Below, one piece after another: positions 53,762 to 62,014 of a DNA stretch of 64,000 nucleotides (position 1 is the stretch's first letter; each line of letters opens with the position of its first letter). Under the pieces are notes generated by a model. It saw nothing but the letters and a program-made list of their open reading frames with translations, did not search any database and was not told the DNA's origin. The stretch comes from Zoogloeaceae bacterium (GTDB lineage Bacteria > Pseudomonadota > Gammaproteobacteria > Burkholderiales > Rhodocyclaceae): positions 1-64,000 of the forward strand of contig JAEUNY010000054.1 in NCBI GenBank assembly GCA_016791005.1, given 5' to 3'. Both the position numbers and the translations under genes were made by a program.

Positions 53762-54217
53762 ATGGATTTCAAAATTGCAGTGCTTTTGTTTGGGATGGCC
53801 GCGTCCATCCCCTCCCATGCCGGCCTGTACAAGTGCTCCGGGGCCGGCGGGAAGGTCGTCTATCAAGATTCACCTTGCGCAGGCGGAACGGGCAAGCTGC
53901 TCGACATTCCCGAGCCCGCCCACAACCCTCGCTCCCAATATCAAGCGGAACTGGAGGCCCAGCGGGACATCGCGGCCGCCCGCCGCCTGGACCAGGAACG
54001 AGAATTGAGACGCGCCCAGGCAGACCTGGATCAACAGAGAAAAGACCGCGACCGCCGCTTGCAGGATCGCCATTGCGGCAACCTGGAAGAGCGGGCATCG
54101 CGGGCCGAAACTCTCGCCAACCGTACACCTTCGTCATACCCCTACCGGGAATATGAACGGGCCAATGCCCAAGCCCTTCGCGATCAGCATTGGTCCGAGT
54201 GCTACACGAAGCAGTGA
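53762..54217 (+). CDS. Exported DUF4124 domain protein
   Basis: A protein of about 151 residues. Signal peptide MDFKIAVLLFGMAASIPSHA, then a DUF4124 domain (LYKCSGAGGKVVYQDSPCAG) and a long charged helical region (AARRLDQERELRRAQADL) ending in a Cys-containing tail. The family is common in the periplasm of gammaproteobacteria and betaproteobacteria and of unknown role. The ATG at 53762 is chosen because it starts the signal peptide. Confidence 0.87.
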   Translation: MDFKIAVLLFGMAASIPSHAGLYKCSGAGGKVVYQDSPCAGGTGKLLDIPEPAHNPRSQYQAELEAQRDIAAARRLDQERELRRAQADLDQQRKDRDRRLQDRHCGNLEERASRAETLANRTPSSYPYREYERANAQALRDQHWSECYTKQ

Positions 54218-54265
54218 GGGGCGGACGAGGGCCCCAGGGCCTCCTCGGCCGATTGCGGTTCGCTG

Positions 54266-54694
54266 CTACGAGCGCTTGAAGCGATCGTAAAAGCGCTTTG
54301 GCCGATCGTAGGCCACCCCCTCCAGGGGCGGCCAATGCACCAAATGGGCGTTGTCGAAATTCAGGGTGAAACCGTAGCGCGCGTCGTTCCGCCCCACCGT
54401 GGGGGCGTCGAAGATCTCGATCTTCTGGATGACGTCGTTTTCCAGGGCCACGCGAATGATGGCCGGCGCGATGCAACTCATCGCCACATTGGCCCGCCAG
54501 GCGGCGTCGTGGAAGAGACTCCTCGCCCGGTGCTCGACGCCATTTGAGCGGTTGAGCCGGGAGTCAATCCACGCAAGAAAGCGGACGCACCCACCGCCGT
54601 CCTCGTGTTCAAAGGTTTGAAAAGTCTGACGAAACGCCTGCAGCTGCCCCCTAATGACCGCCCCCTTCTCCGGATGCGCCCCGTTTGCCGGCAA
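54266..54694 (-). CDS. Hypothetical protein, possible remnant
   Basis: A frame of up to 142 codons, with a plausible globular C-terminus (IIRVALENDVIQKIEIFD ... RYGFTLNFDNAHLVHWPPLE). The N-terminal start at 54694 is TTG without a good ribosome site and the first ~15 residues look unnatural, so the true start lies further in or the gene has lost its 5' end. I do not recognise the family. Confidence 0.45.
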   Translation of the reverse strand: MPANGAHPEKGAVIRGQLQAFRQTFQTFEHEDGGGCVRFLAWIDSRLNRSNGVEHRARSLFHDAAWRANVAMSCIAPAIIRVALENDVIQKIEIFDAPTVGRNDARYGFTLNFDNAHLVHWPPLEGVAYDRPKRFYDRFKRS

Positions 54695-55012
54695 CAGGCG
54701 GCGCGATGGATCTCGATATCCCGTTAGACGTAGACGGGCCTGCCCTCAACCGCCCGATTGCCCCCGGGCCGTAGGCCATTCGGCGCACTGGCGCGGGGCC
54801 GTCACCTACGACGAAGATCGTAGTCCCCGCCATGGAGACGGACAAGGCGCGCCGGCCGGCGGGCAGGCATTTCGGCACGCTGCCCGCATCGATTCGCCGC
54901 CGCCGGACCGACCGATCAAGCCCGCCCGCCAGCGATCTGGGGTTAGACTGTAATAAGGCGCCTCAATCAGAAACGAGATTGATGCAGCCTGACGACTATA
55001 GGAGACCCCAAC
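54695..55012 (+). other. Gene-free stretch, structured leader of the TRAP operon
   Basis: No convincing gene is seen in 318 bases. The stretch holds a nested hairpin at 54793-54830 (outer GCGGGG/CCCCGC, inner CTACGA/TCGTAG) and a second stem at 54859-54887 (GCGGGCAG/CTGCCCGC). It ends in an AT-richer region with TGTAATAA near 54949 and the ribosome site TAGGAGA before the TAXI gene. It may be an untranslated leader or small RNA; no known class is recognised. Confidence 0.5.
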
Positions 55013-55981
55013 ATGAAGAACCTGCTCATCGCGGTTGCCATGTCTGGCGCCCTGCTCTCAATGCCGCCCACGGCTGAGGCGGCCCAGCAGTTCGTGTCGA
55101 TCGGCACCGGTAGCGTCACCGGCGTCTATTACCCCGCCGGCGGCGCCATCTGCCGCCTGGTGAACAAAGACCGCAAGACCCATGGCTACCGCTGCTCGGC
55201 GGAATCCACCGGCGGCTCGATCTACAACCTCAACGCCCTGCGTAGTGGCGAACTGGAGTTCGGCATCGCCCAATCCGACTGGCAATACCACGCCTACCAC
55301 GGCACCGACCAGTTCGCCCAGCAAGGCAAATTCGAGGGGCTGCGCGCCGTCTTTTCCCTCCACCCCGAGCCTTTCACGCTGGCCGCCCGCAAGGCGAGTG
55401 CGATCAAAAGCTTCACCGACCTCAAGGGCAAGAAGGTGAATGTGGGTAATCCCGGCTCTGGTCAACGCGGCACCATGGAAGTGGTGATGAAGGCCTTCGG
55501 CATGCAGATGAGCGACTTTGCCCTGGCGGCGGAACTCAAGGGCTCGGAAATGGCCCAGGCGCTGTGCGACGGCAAGATCGACGCCATGGTCTACACCGTC
55601 GGCCATCCCTCCGCCGCCATCACCGAGATGACCACCACCTGCGGCGTAGACCTGGTGAACGTGTCCGGCCCCCCCATCGACAAGCTCGTGGCGGATAACG
55701 CCTTTTACCGCAAGGCGGTGATCCCGGGGGGCATGTACCCCGGCAATCCCCAGGACGTTCACACCTTCGGGGTGGGGGCGACCCTGGTCACCACGGCCGC
55801 CGTCCCCGACGAGGTCGTGTACGCCGTGGTCAAGGCAGTGTTCGACAACCTGGCGGACTTCCAGAAACTCCACCCGGCCTTTGCCCAGCTCAAGGCGAAG
55901 GAGATGATCTCCGACGGTCTGTCGGCACCTCTCCATCCTGGCGCGGTCAAGTACTACAAGGAACGCGGCTGGCTGAACTGA
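55013..55981 (+). CDS. TAXI-type TRAP transporter solute-binding protein
   Basis: A protein of 322 residues with a signal peptide ([23 protein letters not shown]). TAXI family motifs: [72 protein letters not shown] and the C-terminal [15 protein letters not shown]. It is the periplasmic receptor for the fused TRAP permease encoded 109 bases downstream. TAXI systems import small carboxylates or amino acids such as glutamate; the substrate here is unknown. Confidence 0.95.
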   Translation: MKNLLIAVAMSGALLSMPPTAEAAQQFVSIGTGSVTGVYYPAGGAICRLVNKDRKTHGYRCSAESTGGSIYNLNALRSGELEFGIAQSDWQYHAYHGTDQFAQQGKFEGLRAVFSLHPEPFTLAARKASAIKSFTDLKGKKVNVGNPGSGQRGTMEVVMKAFGMQMSDFALAAELKGSEMAQALCDGKIDAMVYTVGHPSAAITEMTTTCGVDLVNVSGPPIDKLVADNAFYRKAVIPGGMYPGNPQDVHTFGVGATLVTTAAVPDEVVYAVVKAVFDNLADFQKLHPAFAQLKAKEMISDGLSAPLHPGAVKYYKERGWLN

Positions 55982-56090
55982 CCGGCGCCCCGGAATTGTC
56001 TCAGGCGGAGGTGGCGCAGCGGGCGACTCGGTCGACCGCCCTCACCACCCCGCCGCCGTCCGCCTGAGTCAATCCCCTGGAGAACGCGCT

Positions 56091-58736
56091 GTGCGCGCCG
56101 ACACCCTCGCTCCCACCGAGCAGGAAACCCCTGCCGAACACGCTGCCGAAATCGATTCCGGCGCCCGTCATCCAGCGGGGGCCGTGGGCGTGGCCCTGGC
56201 GCTCATCGCCTTCCTGTGGTCGGCGTTCCAGCTCTACATCGCCTCCGGCGTCCCCTTCTGGCTGTCGGAGCACCTTGGCCTCAACCTGGTCTTCAATAAT
56301 CAGGACGCGCGCCAGATCCATCTGGCCTTTGCCCTGATCCTGGCCTGCGGCGCCTTTCCCCTGTTCAGGCGCGCGCCGCGGCATCGCATTCCCTGGTACG
56401 ACTGGGTCCTGGCCCTCGTCGGGGCGACAAGCTGCGTGCACCTGTTCGTCTTCAAGGACGCCATCGCTGGGCGGGCCGGTCTGCCCACCGCCACCGACCT
56501 GACCCTGTCGGCCCTTGGCCTGATTTCCCTGGCCATCGCCGTCTATCGCGCCCTGGGGCTTCCCCTGCTCCTGGTTGCGTCGTCCTTCGTGGCTTACGTC
56601 TTCTTCGGCGACCAGCCCTGGCTGCCGGAGGTGATGCAATGGAAGGGGGCCTCCTTCAGCAAGGCCATGTGGCACTTCTGGATGCAGAGCGAAGGGGTGT
56701 TCGGCGTCGCGCTGGGGGTGTCGGCCTCCATGATCTTCCTCTTCGTGCTCTTCGGGGCGTTGCTGGAGCGTGCCGGCGCGGGCAACTACTTCATCCAGCT
56801 CGCCCTCTCCCTCCTGGGCCACCTGCGGGGCGGGCCGGCCAAGGCGGCGGTGGTGGCGTCCGGCCTCTCGGGGCTCTACTCCGGGTCGTCCATCGCCAAC
56901 GTGGTGACCACCGGCACCTTCACTATCCCCCTCATGAAGAAAACCGGCTTCACTGCAGAGAAGGCCGGCGCGGTGGAGGTGGCCGCCTCCACCAACGGCC
57001 AGCTCACCCCGCCCGTGATGGGCGCGGCGGCCTTCCTGATCGCCGAATTCACCGGCATCCCCTACACCGAGGTGATCCGTCACGCCGTCGTCCCGGCCTT
57101 GGCCTCCTACATCGCACTGTTCTATATCGTGCACCTGGAAGCCATGAAGCTCGGCCTCAAGGGGATGCCGCGGGCGAGCCCCCGCTTCAGCGCGATGCAA
57201 AAACTCGCCGGTTTCCTCGCCGGCTTCGCCGCGATCGGCGTCCTTGGGGCCCTCGTGCATGGCCTTCTGGGCGCCATCGCCGGAGTCCTGTCCCCCCTGA
57301 CCCCCTTCGCGGCGGCGGCGATTTTCCTGGCCCTCTACCTCGTGCTGGTCCGCATCGCCGCCCGGCTCCCTGACCTGCCCCACCAGGACCCGAAACGCCT
57401 GCGGATCCTGCCCCGCCTGAGCGACGTAGCGCCCACCGGGCTCTACTACCTCCTGCCCATCGTGGTGCTCCTGTGGTGCATCCTTCTGGAGCGCCTCTCC
57501 CCCGCCCTGTCCGCCTTCTGGGCCACCCTCGGCATGCTTTTCATTGTCGTCACCCAGGATGGGCTGAAGGCGTTGTTCCGGCACGGGAAAGCGGACCCCG
57601 GCCAGCTCCTGGACGGACTGCGGGCGGTCTTCGAGGGCATGGTCAGCGGCGCCCGCAACATGATTCCCATCGGCGTGGCCACCGCGGTGGCAGGCATCGT
57701 GATTGGCACCGTGTCGCTGACCGGCGCGCACCAGGTGGTAGGCGAACTGGTGGAATGGCTCTCCGGGGGCAACCTGATGCTCATGCTGCTCCTGGTGGCA
57801 GTAATGAGCCTGCTCCTGGGCATGGGGCTACCGACCACCGCCAACTACATCGTGGTGTCTTCCCTGATGGCCCCGGTGATCGTCTCGGTGGGGGCGCAAA
57901 GTGGGCTGGTGGTGCCCTTGGTGGCGGTGCACTTGTTCGTGTTCTACTTCGGCATCCTTGCCGACGACACGCCCCCGGTGGGAGTGGCGGCCTTCGCCGC
58001 GGCGGGGATCTCCGGCGGCGATCCGATCCGCACCGGCCTGCAGGGCTTCGGCTACGACATCCGCACCGCGCTCCTGCCCTTCCTCTTCATCTTCAACACC
58101 GAACTCCTGCTCATCGACGTCTCGCCGGCCCACTCGGTCATGGTGTTTGTCGTTGCCGTGGTGGCGATGATGCTCTTCGCGGCGGCCACCCAGGGTTACT
58201 TCCTGGTCCGTAGCCGGCGGTGGGAATCGGCCGCCCTGCTGCTGGTGTCCTTCACCCTGTTCCGTCCGGGGTTCTGGCTGGATCAGATCGAGCCACCCTT
58301 CGTCGCCCAACCCGGTAGCGAGATCCTCCGCTACGCCACTGAGACGCCGCCCAATGGCCTGCTGCGGGTCGTTGCCCGGGGCCCGGATTTCGATCGCCCG
58401 GCAGAAGACCTGGAGCTCACCCTGGTGGTCCCCCTGGCCAAGCCCGGAGACAGCCGCGAGCGCCTCGCGGGGGCGGGCATCCTCCTGGCCGACGCCCCCT
58501 CCCCCGGCGGGGCGCCCCCCCAGCTGGAGGAGCCGCTCCAGGGCACCCCCTATTTCACCCGACTCCAGGTCTTCGACTTCTACGCCGACCGACCCGTGAT
58601 CATCGACCGGGTCGAGGTGGCCGCCGAGCGGCTCCCCAAGGAGCTCTTCTACCTCCCCGCCGCCGCCCTCCTGGCCCTGGTGATGGCGGCCCAGCGGCGG
58701 CGCAAACGCACCCCCCAATCCGACGGGGCGGGATAG
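56091..58736 (+). CDS. TRAP transporter fused permease with C-terminal DUF3394
   Basis: A protein of 881 residues starting at GTG with GGAGA upstream. It unites the small (4-span) and large (12-span) TRAP subunits: the DctQ-like part is residues ~25-160, the DctM-like part ~195-700 (GLSGLYSGSSIANVVTTGTF, LTPPVMGAAAFLIAEFTGIPY, LLGMGLPTTANYIVVSSLMAP, PPVGVAAFAAAGISGGDPI). The last ~170 residues are a soluble DUF3394-like extension ending in a membrane helix (LFYLPAAALLALVMAA). It drives uptake by an ion gradient with the TAXI receptor. Confidence 0.95.
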   Translation: MRADTLAPTEQETPAEHAAEIDSGARHPAGAVGVALALIAFLWSAFQLYIASGVPFWLSEHLGLNLVFNNQDARQIHLAFALILACGAFPLFRRAPRHRIPWYDWVLALVGATSCVHLFVFKDAIAGRAGLPTATDLTLSALGLISLAIAVYRALGLPLLLVASSFVAYVFFGDQPWLPEVMQWKGASFSKAMWHFWMQSEGVFGVALGVSASMIFLFVLFGALLERAGAGNYFIQLALSLLGHLRGGPAKAAVVASGLSGLYSGSSIANVVTTGTFTIPLMKKTGFTAEKAGAVEVAASTNGQLTPPVMGAAAFLIAEFTGIPYTEVIRHAVVPALASYIALFYIVHLEAMKLGLKGMPRASPRFSAMQKLAGFLAGFAAIGVLGALVHGLLGAIAGVLSPLTPFAAAAIFLALYLVLVRIAARLPDLPHQDPKRLRILPRLSDVAPTGLYYLLPIVVLLWCILLERLSPALSAFWATLGMLFIVVTQDGLKALFRHGKADPGQLLDGLRAVFEGMVSGARNMIPIGVATAVAGIVIGTVSLTGAHQVVGELVEWLSGGNLMLMLLLVAVMSLLLGMGLPTTANYIVVSSLMAPVIVSVGAQSGLVVPLVAVHLFVFYFGILADDTPPVGVAAFAAAGISGGDPIRTGLQGFGYDIRTALLPFLFIFNTELLLIDVSPAHSVMVFVVAVVAMMLFAAATQGYFLVRSRRWESAALLLVSFTLFRPGFWLDQIEPPFVAQPGSEILRYATETPPNGLLRVVARGPDFDRPAEDLELTLVVPLAKPGDSRERLAGAGILLADAPSPGGAPPQLEEPLQGTPYFTRLQVFDFYADRPVIIDRVEVAAERLPKELFYLPAAALLALVMAAQRRRKRTPQSDGAG

Positions 58737-58747
58737 CCTCCGGCGCC

Positions 58748-59362
58748 TCACTGGGGCGCAATCACCTGATCCGGCATCGCCGTGTCAATGGGGCGGCCGA
58801 AATCCACCGCCGCACGAAGCACCGGGGGCACACCCGCCATCGGCGCGTCGGGCAGCACCCCCAGGGCATCGAGCAGCTTGGTGAAGAAGGCCCGGCCGGC
58901 GGCGGTGGCGGCCACGTCGAAGATTTCGGCATCGGTGAGGCCGTGCGCCCGCAGGGCCTCGGCATCCGCCTCGGTGACCGCGCTGGCGTCCCGGGCCACT
59001 TTGCGGGAGAAGGCGATCATCGCCCCCTCGGCCGCCGTGAGCCCGGGCACTTCACCGCCTTTTGCCATCACGCCCACCTCCTCGGCACTGAAGAACGGGG
59101 TGAGCGCCTTGCCATGGGCGAGGGAGCAAGCGCTGTTGCGCAGCTCATGGGCGGCGGCGAAGGTAATCAGCTCGAAGCGCCGCGCGTCCATGGGGCGGCG
59201 GATCTCGGCGAGAAGATTACCCCAGCGCGCGAGCACCTCCGGACGCAGGCTGAACACCTTGGCGTAGTTGGGGACGAAACCCCAGGATGCCTGCTGGCGT
59301 TGGTACATCGCGAGCACATCTCCGCTCGCTTCGGCGGGGGCAATGGTGTCAATGAAAGCCAT
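58748..59362 (-). CDS. Carboxymuconolactone decarboxylase / AhpD-like protein
   Basis: A protein of about 204 residues of the alkylhydroperoxidase AhpD-like superfamily (FVPNYAKVFSLRPEVLARWG ... MDARRFELITFAAAHELRN). The redox motif is incomplete: ELRNSACSLAHGKAL keeps the second Cys and the His (CxxxH), but the first Cys of the CxxC pair is missing. Peroxidase activity of the AhpD kind is therefore doubtful. GAGGAGA precedes the ATG at 59362. It lies 11 bases after the 2OG oxygenase gene and is probably in one operon with it and the cysteine-synthase fusion. Confidence 0.88.
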   Translation of the reverse strand: MAFIDTIAPAEASGDVLAMYQRQQASWGFVPNYAKVFSLRPEVLARWGNLLAEIRRPMDARRFELITFAAAHELRNSACSLAHGKALTPFFSAEEVGVMAKGGEVPGLTAAEGAMIAFSRKVARDASAVTEADAEALRAHGLTDAEIFDVAATAAGRAFFTKLLDALGVLPDAPMAGVPPVLRAAVDFGRPIDTAMPDQVIAPQ

Positions 59363-59373
59363 GACGGGTCTCC

Positions 59374-60321
59374 TCACAGGGCGTAGTGGGCAAGCTGGAC
59401 TTCCTCGCCGAGGTCGGCGTAGTCGCCGGCGGCGCGGCGGGCGCGGAACTCCGCCCAGTTGATGGCGCGGTAGCGGGGCGGATGCGCGGCATCCACCGTG
59501 CTGGGCAGGGGCGCGTAGTCCGTGGAATAGGCGGGGTTGAAGAAGAATGGCGCGCTATACCGCGGATGCTGGTTGTTGGCGAGCACCCGATGCAGGGCTG
59601 CCTGGTAGCGGTCGTTGGACCATACCTGGACGATGTCGCCGATATTCACCACCAGGGCATCGGCGCGGGGCGTCACCAGGTGCCAGCCCCCATCATGGAA
59701 AACCTCCAGCCCCGGCTGGCGATCCTGCAGCAGCAGGGTCAGCGCCCCGGCATCCGTATGGTGGTTCACCCCCAGGTAGCCGTGGGCTGGGGTCTGGATC
59801 CCGGCCGGCATTTCCGGTGCGGGGCAAGGTGGGTAGTAATTGAGACGGACGAAGCTGCTCTGGGAGGAACCGAAGGCTCGGGGCAAAACGCCCCCCGTCA
59901 TGCCGAGGTTGGTGCCGATGGCGTCGATGAGGCGCGTGGCGAGGCCCGCGCAGGCATCGTAGTAGGCTCGCAACGCGGCCTCGAAGCCGGCCACCGTCGC
60001 CGGCCACTGGGGCTGCTGGCGACCACCGTCGCCGGGACCGAAGTCGTAGATCTCCTTCCAGTCCCGGGTGTTCTTGGTGAGCTCCCGGTCGAAGAAGCCC
60101 CAGGGATTGTCGGCCGTCCGGGCAATGCGTCGCTTCGCCTCGGCGGTCAGGGCGAAGAGGCCCCGGGCGGCCGCCATCAGCCGGGCCAGAACCGGGGCAT
60201 CGATGCCGTGGCCGGTGGCCTGGAAAAAGCCCCATTCGCGGCAGGCTGCATCCAGAGCCGCCAGGGTCGCGGGATCGTCGAGACGGCTGACGTCGATGAC
60301 GGGAATCTGCAGGGCAGTCAT
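59374..60321 (-). CDS. 2-oxoglutarate/Fe(II)-dependent oxygenase (isopenicillin N synthase-like)
   Basis: A protein of about 315 residues. Fe(II) ligands His188 and Asp190 (NHHTDAGALTLLLQD) and His244 (AALHRVLANN), with the cosubstrate pair Arg254-Ser256 (HPRYSAPFFF), form the full facial-triad site. The N-terminal IPVIDVSRL and GFFQATGHGI are typical of the IPNS/DIOX-N family. AAGGAGAA lies before the ATG. It is the middle gene of a three-gene operon after the cysteine-synthase/glutaredoxin fusion, so it may oxidise a cysteine- or thiol-derived compound. The substrate is unknown. Confidence 0.92.
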   Translation of the reverse strand: MTALQIPVIDVSRLDDPATLAALDAACREWGFFQATGHGIDAPVLARLMAAARGLFALTAEAKRRIARTADNPWGFFDRELTKNTRDWKEIYDFGPGDGGRQQPQWPATVAGFEAALRAYYDACAGLATRLIDAIGTNLGMTGGVLPRAFGSSQSSFVRLNYYPPCPAPEMPAGIQTPAHGYLGVNHHTDAGALTLLLQDRQPGLEVFHDGGWHLVTPRADALVVNIGDIVQVWSNDRYQAALHRVLANNQHPRYSAPFFFNPAYSTDYAPLPSTVDAAHPPRYRAINWAEFRARRAAGDYADLGEEVQLAHYAL

Positions 60322-60338
60322 GACCGTTCTCCTTCGGC

Positions 60339-61832
60339 TCAGGCGGTCTTGCGCGGCTGAAGCCACTTGGGAAACAGGGTGTAGGGGTCCAGATCGACGG
60401 CGGCGTCGAAGTCGATGCCCGCGGCGGCCAGGCGCCGCTGGAAATCCCCTGCCCGCACCGCGTCGAACACCTCGGTACAACCACCAATGTGCTCCCCGGC
60501 CACGAAGACCTGGGGAATGGTCGGGCTCCCGGTCTGGCGGGCTAGGACCGCGCGAATCTTCCCGCCCAGATCCCCGTCCTGATACGCCACCGAGTCCAGA
60601 TCCACCGACCGATAGGCGACGCCCAGGCGCTGGAAGAGCTTGCGCACGGACCAGCAGAACTCGCACCACTCCAGGGCGAAGAGCACCACCGGCTCGTCCC
60701 GCACCAGAGCCATCACCTGGGCCAGGGCCGCCGGGTCCAGCGCGGCCTCGACATTCGCCGGCTTCGGCACCACAGGGCAGGCCGCCGGGCTGTCGAAGCG
60801 GTAGCCGGGCGTGGAGCGGGAGATTGCCAGTTCCGCCTCATCCATCTCCTCCCCAACCCCCTCAAAAAGCGGCGTGGAGAGATAGCGCTCGGCGGTGTCG
60901 GGGAGCATGCAGACGATATTGCTGCCGGCCGGGGCCTGGCGGGCCACGATCAGCGCGGCCGCCAGGGTCGCGCCGCCAGAGGTGCCGGCGAAGATGCCCT
61001 CCTGGCGGGCAAGCTCCCGCGACACCAGGATGGCTTCCGCGCCGGAAACCGGCACGATCTCGTCCACCAGCCCCTCGGTGACCGCCGCCTCGGTGAGGTG
61101 GGAGACGAAATCCGGGCTCCAGCCCTGCATCAAATGGGGCCGGAACTTGGGATGGCTGGCAGAGGGCTGGCCATCCGCCCCCCGGGGCTGGCGGATGCCG
61201 CTGGCGAGGACCGGCGCGTTGTCCGGCTCGGCGGCGACGATGCGGGTGCCCTTGCCCGCCGCCTTGAGCCCCCGCGCCACCCCCAGCAGGGTCCCGCCGG
61301 TGCCAAAGCCGGAGACGAAGTAATCCAGCGCCTCATCGGCGAAATCCGCCAGCAGCTCCTGGGCGGTGGTACGGGTATGCACCTCGGCGTTGGCTTCGTT
61401 CTCGAACTGGCGGCACAGATACCAGCCGTGGGCCTCGGCCAGCTCCCGGGCCTTGTTGAGCATGCCGGTCCCCTTTTCCGCCGCCGGCGTGAGGACCACC
61501 TGGGCGCCGAGGAAACGCAGCATTTTGCGCCGCTCGACGCTGAAGTTCTCCGCCATGACGATCACCAGGGGATAACCGCGCTGGGCGCAGACCATGGCGA
61601 GGCCGATGCCGGTATTGCCGCTGGTGGCCTCCACCACCGTCTGGCCCGGCTGCAGCTCGCCCCGCGCCTCGGCCCGCTCGATGACGGCGCGGGCCATGCG
61701 GTCCTTCACCGAGCCCATGGGGTTGAAGGACTCGACCTTGACGTAGAGATTCACCCCCTCGGGCACCAGCTTTTGCAGGCGGACCAGGGGCGTGCGTCCA
61801 ATCGTTTCCAGGATGTTTTCGTATTTGGCCAT
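60339..61832 (-). CDS. Cysteine-synthase-like PLP enzyme fused to a glutaredoxin domain
   Basis: A protein of 497 residues. Residues 1-~330 form a fold-type II PLP enzyme like CysK/CysM: PLP lysine Lys43 in SVKDRMARA, substrate loop TSGNTG (70-75) and phosphate-binding GTGGT (177-181). After a linker of about 50 residues comes a glutaredoxin-like domain (~380-470) with active-site Cys390-EF-Cys393, TIPQVFVAG and GGCTEV. A thiol or sulfide donor could thus be reduced next to the synthase. AGGAGA precedes the ATG. It is the first gene of an operon with a 2OG oxygenase and an AhpD-like gene, and is divergent from the BTAD regulator. Confidence 0.94.
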   Translation of the reverse strand: MAKYENILETIGRTPLVRLQKLVPEGVNLYVKVESFNPMGSVKDRMARAVIERAEARGELQPGQTVVEATSGNTGIGLAMVCAQRGYPLVIVMAENFSVERRKMLRFLGAQVVLTPAAEKGTGMLNKARELAEAHGWYLCRQFENEANAEVHTRTTAQELLADFADEALDYFVSGFGTGGTLLGVARGLKAAGKGTRIVAAEPDNAPVLASGIRQPRGADGQPSASHPKFRPHLMQGWSPDFVSHLTEAAVTEGLVDEIVPVSGAEAILVSRELARQEGIFAGTSGGATLAAALIVARQAPAGSNIVCMLPDTAERYLSTPLFEGVGEEMDEAELAISRSTPGYRFDSPAACPVVPKPANVEAALDPAALAQVMALVRDEPVVLFALEWCEFCWSVRKLFQRLGVAYRSVDLDSVAYQDGDLGGKIRAVLARQTGSPTIPQVFVAGEHIGGCTEVFDAVRAGDFQRRLAAAGIDFDAAVDLDPYTLFPKWLQPRKTA

Positions 61833-62014
61833 GGCTGTCTCCTTTGGGTGGGGCCTGGATATGGCGCCATCCTCAGCCCCCAGCGATGAAGTCAGCGTGG
61901 GAGGAAACGTGGTTTTTCCGTCTCCGGGCCCAACCGGTCATGGAAAACCCGCACTTGCTCCGTGGAACTGCCCGCTCCTATAGTGGAAATATCCATCGCA
62001 TTCCCCGTCTGCCC

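Noticed and set aside
53461..54156. Plus-strand frame of 231 codons
   Set aside because: It runs antisense to the exported protein at 53103-53567 and out of frame with the DUF4124 gene, and its product is Pro/Arg-rich without a fold signature.
54651..54878. Minus-strand open frame of 75 codons
   Set aside because: It reads through the two stem-loops of the TRAP leader and has no ribosome site or known family; the apparent protein-like stretch is short.
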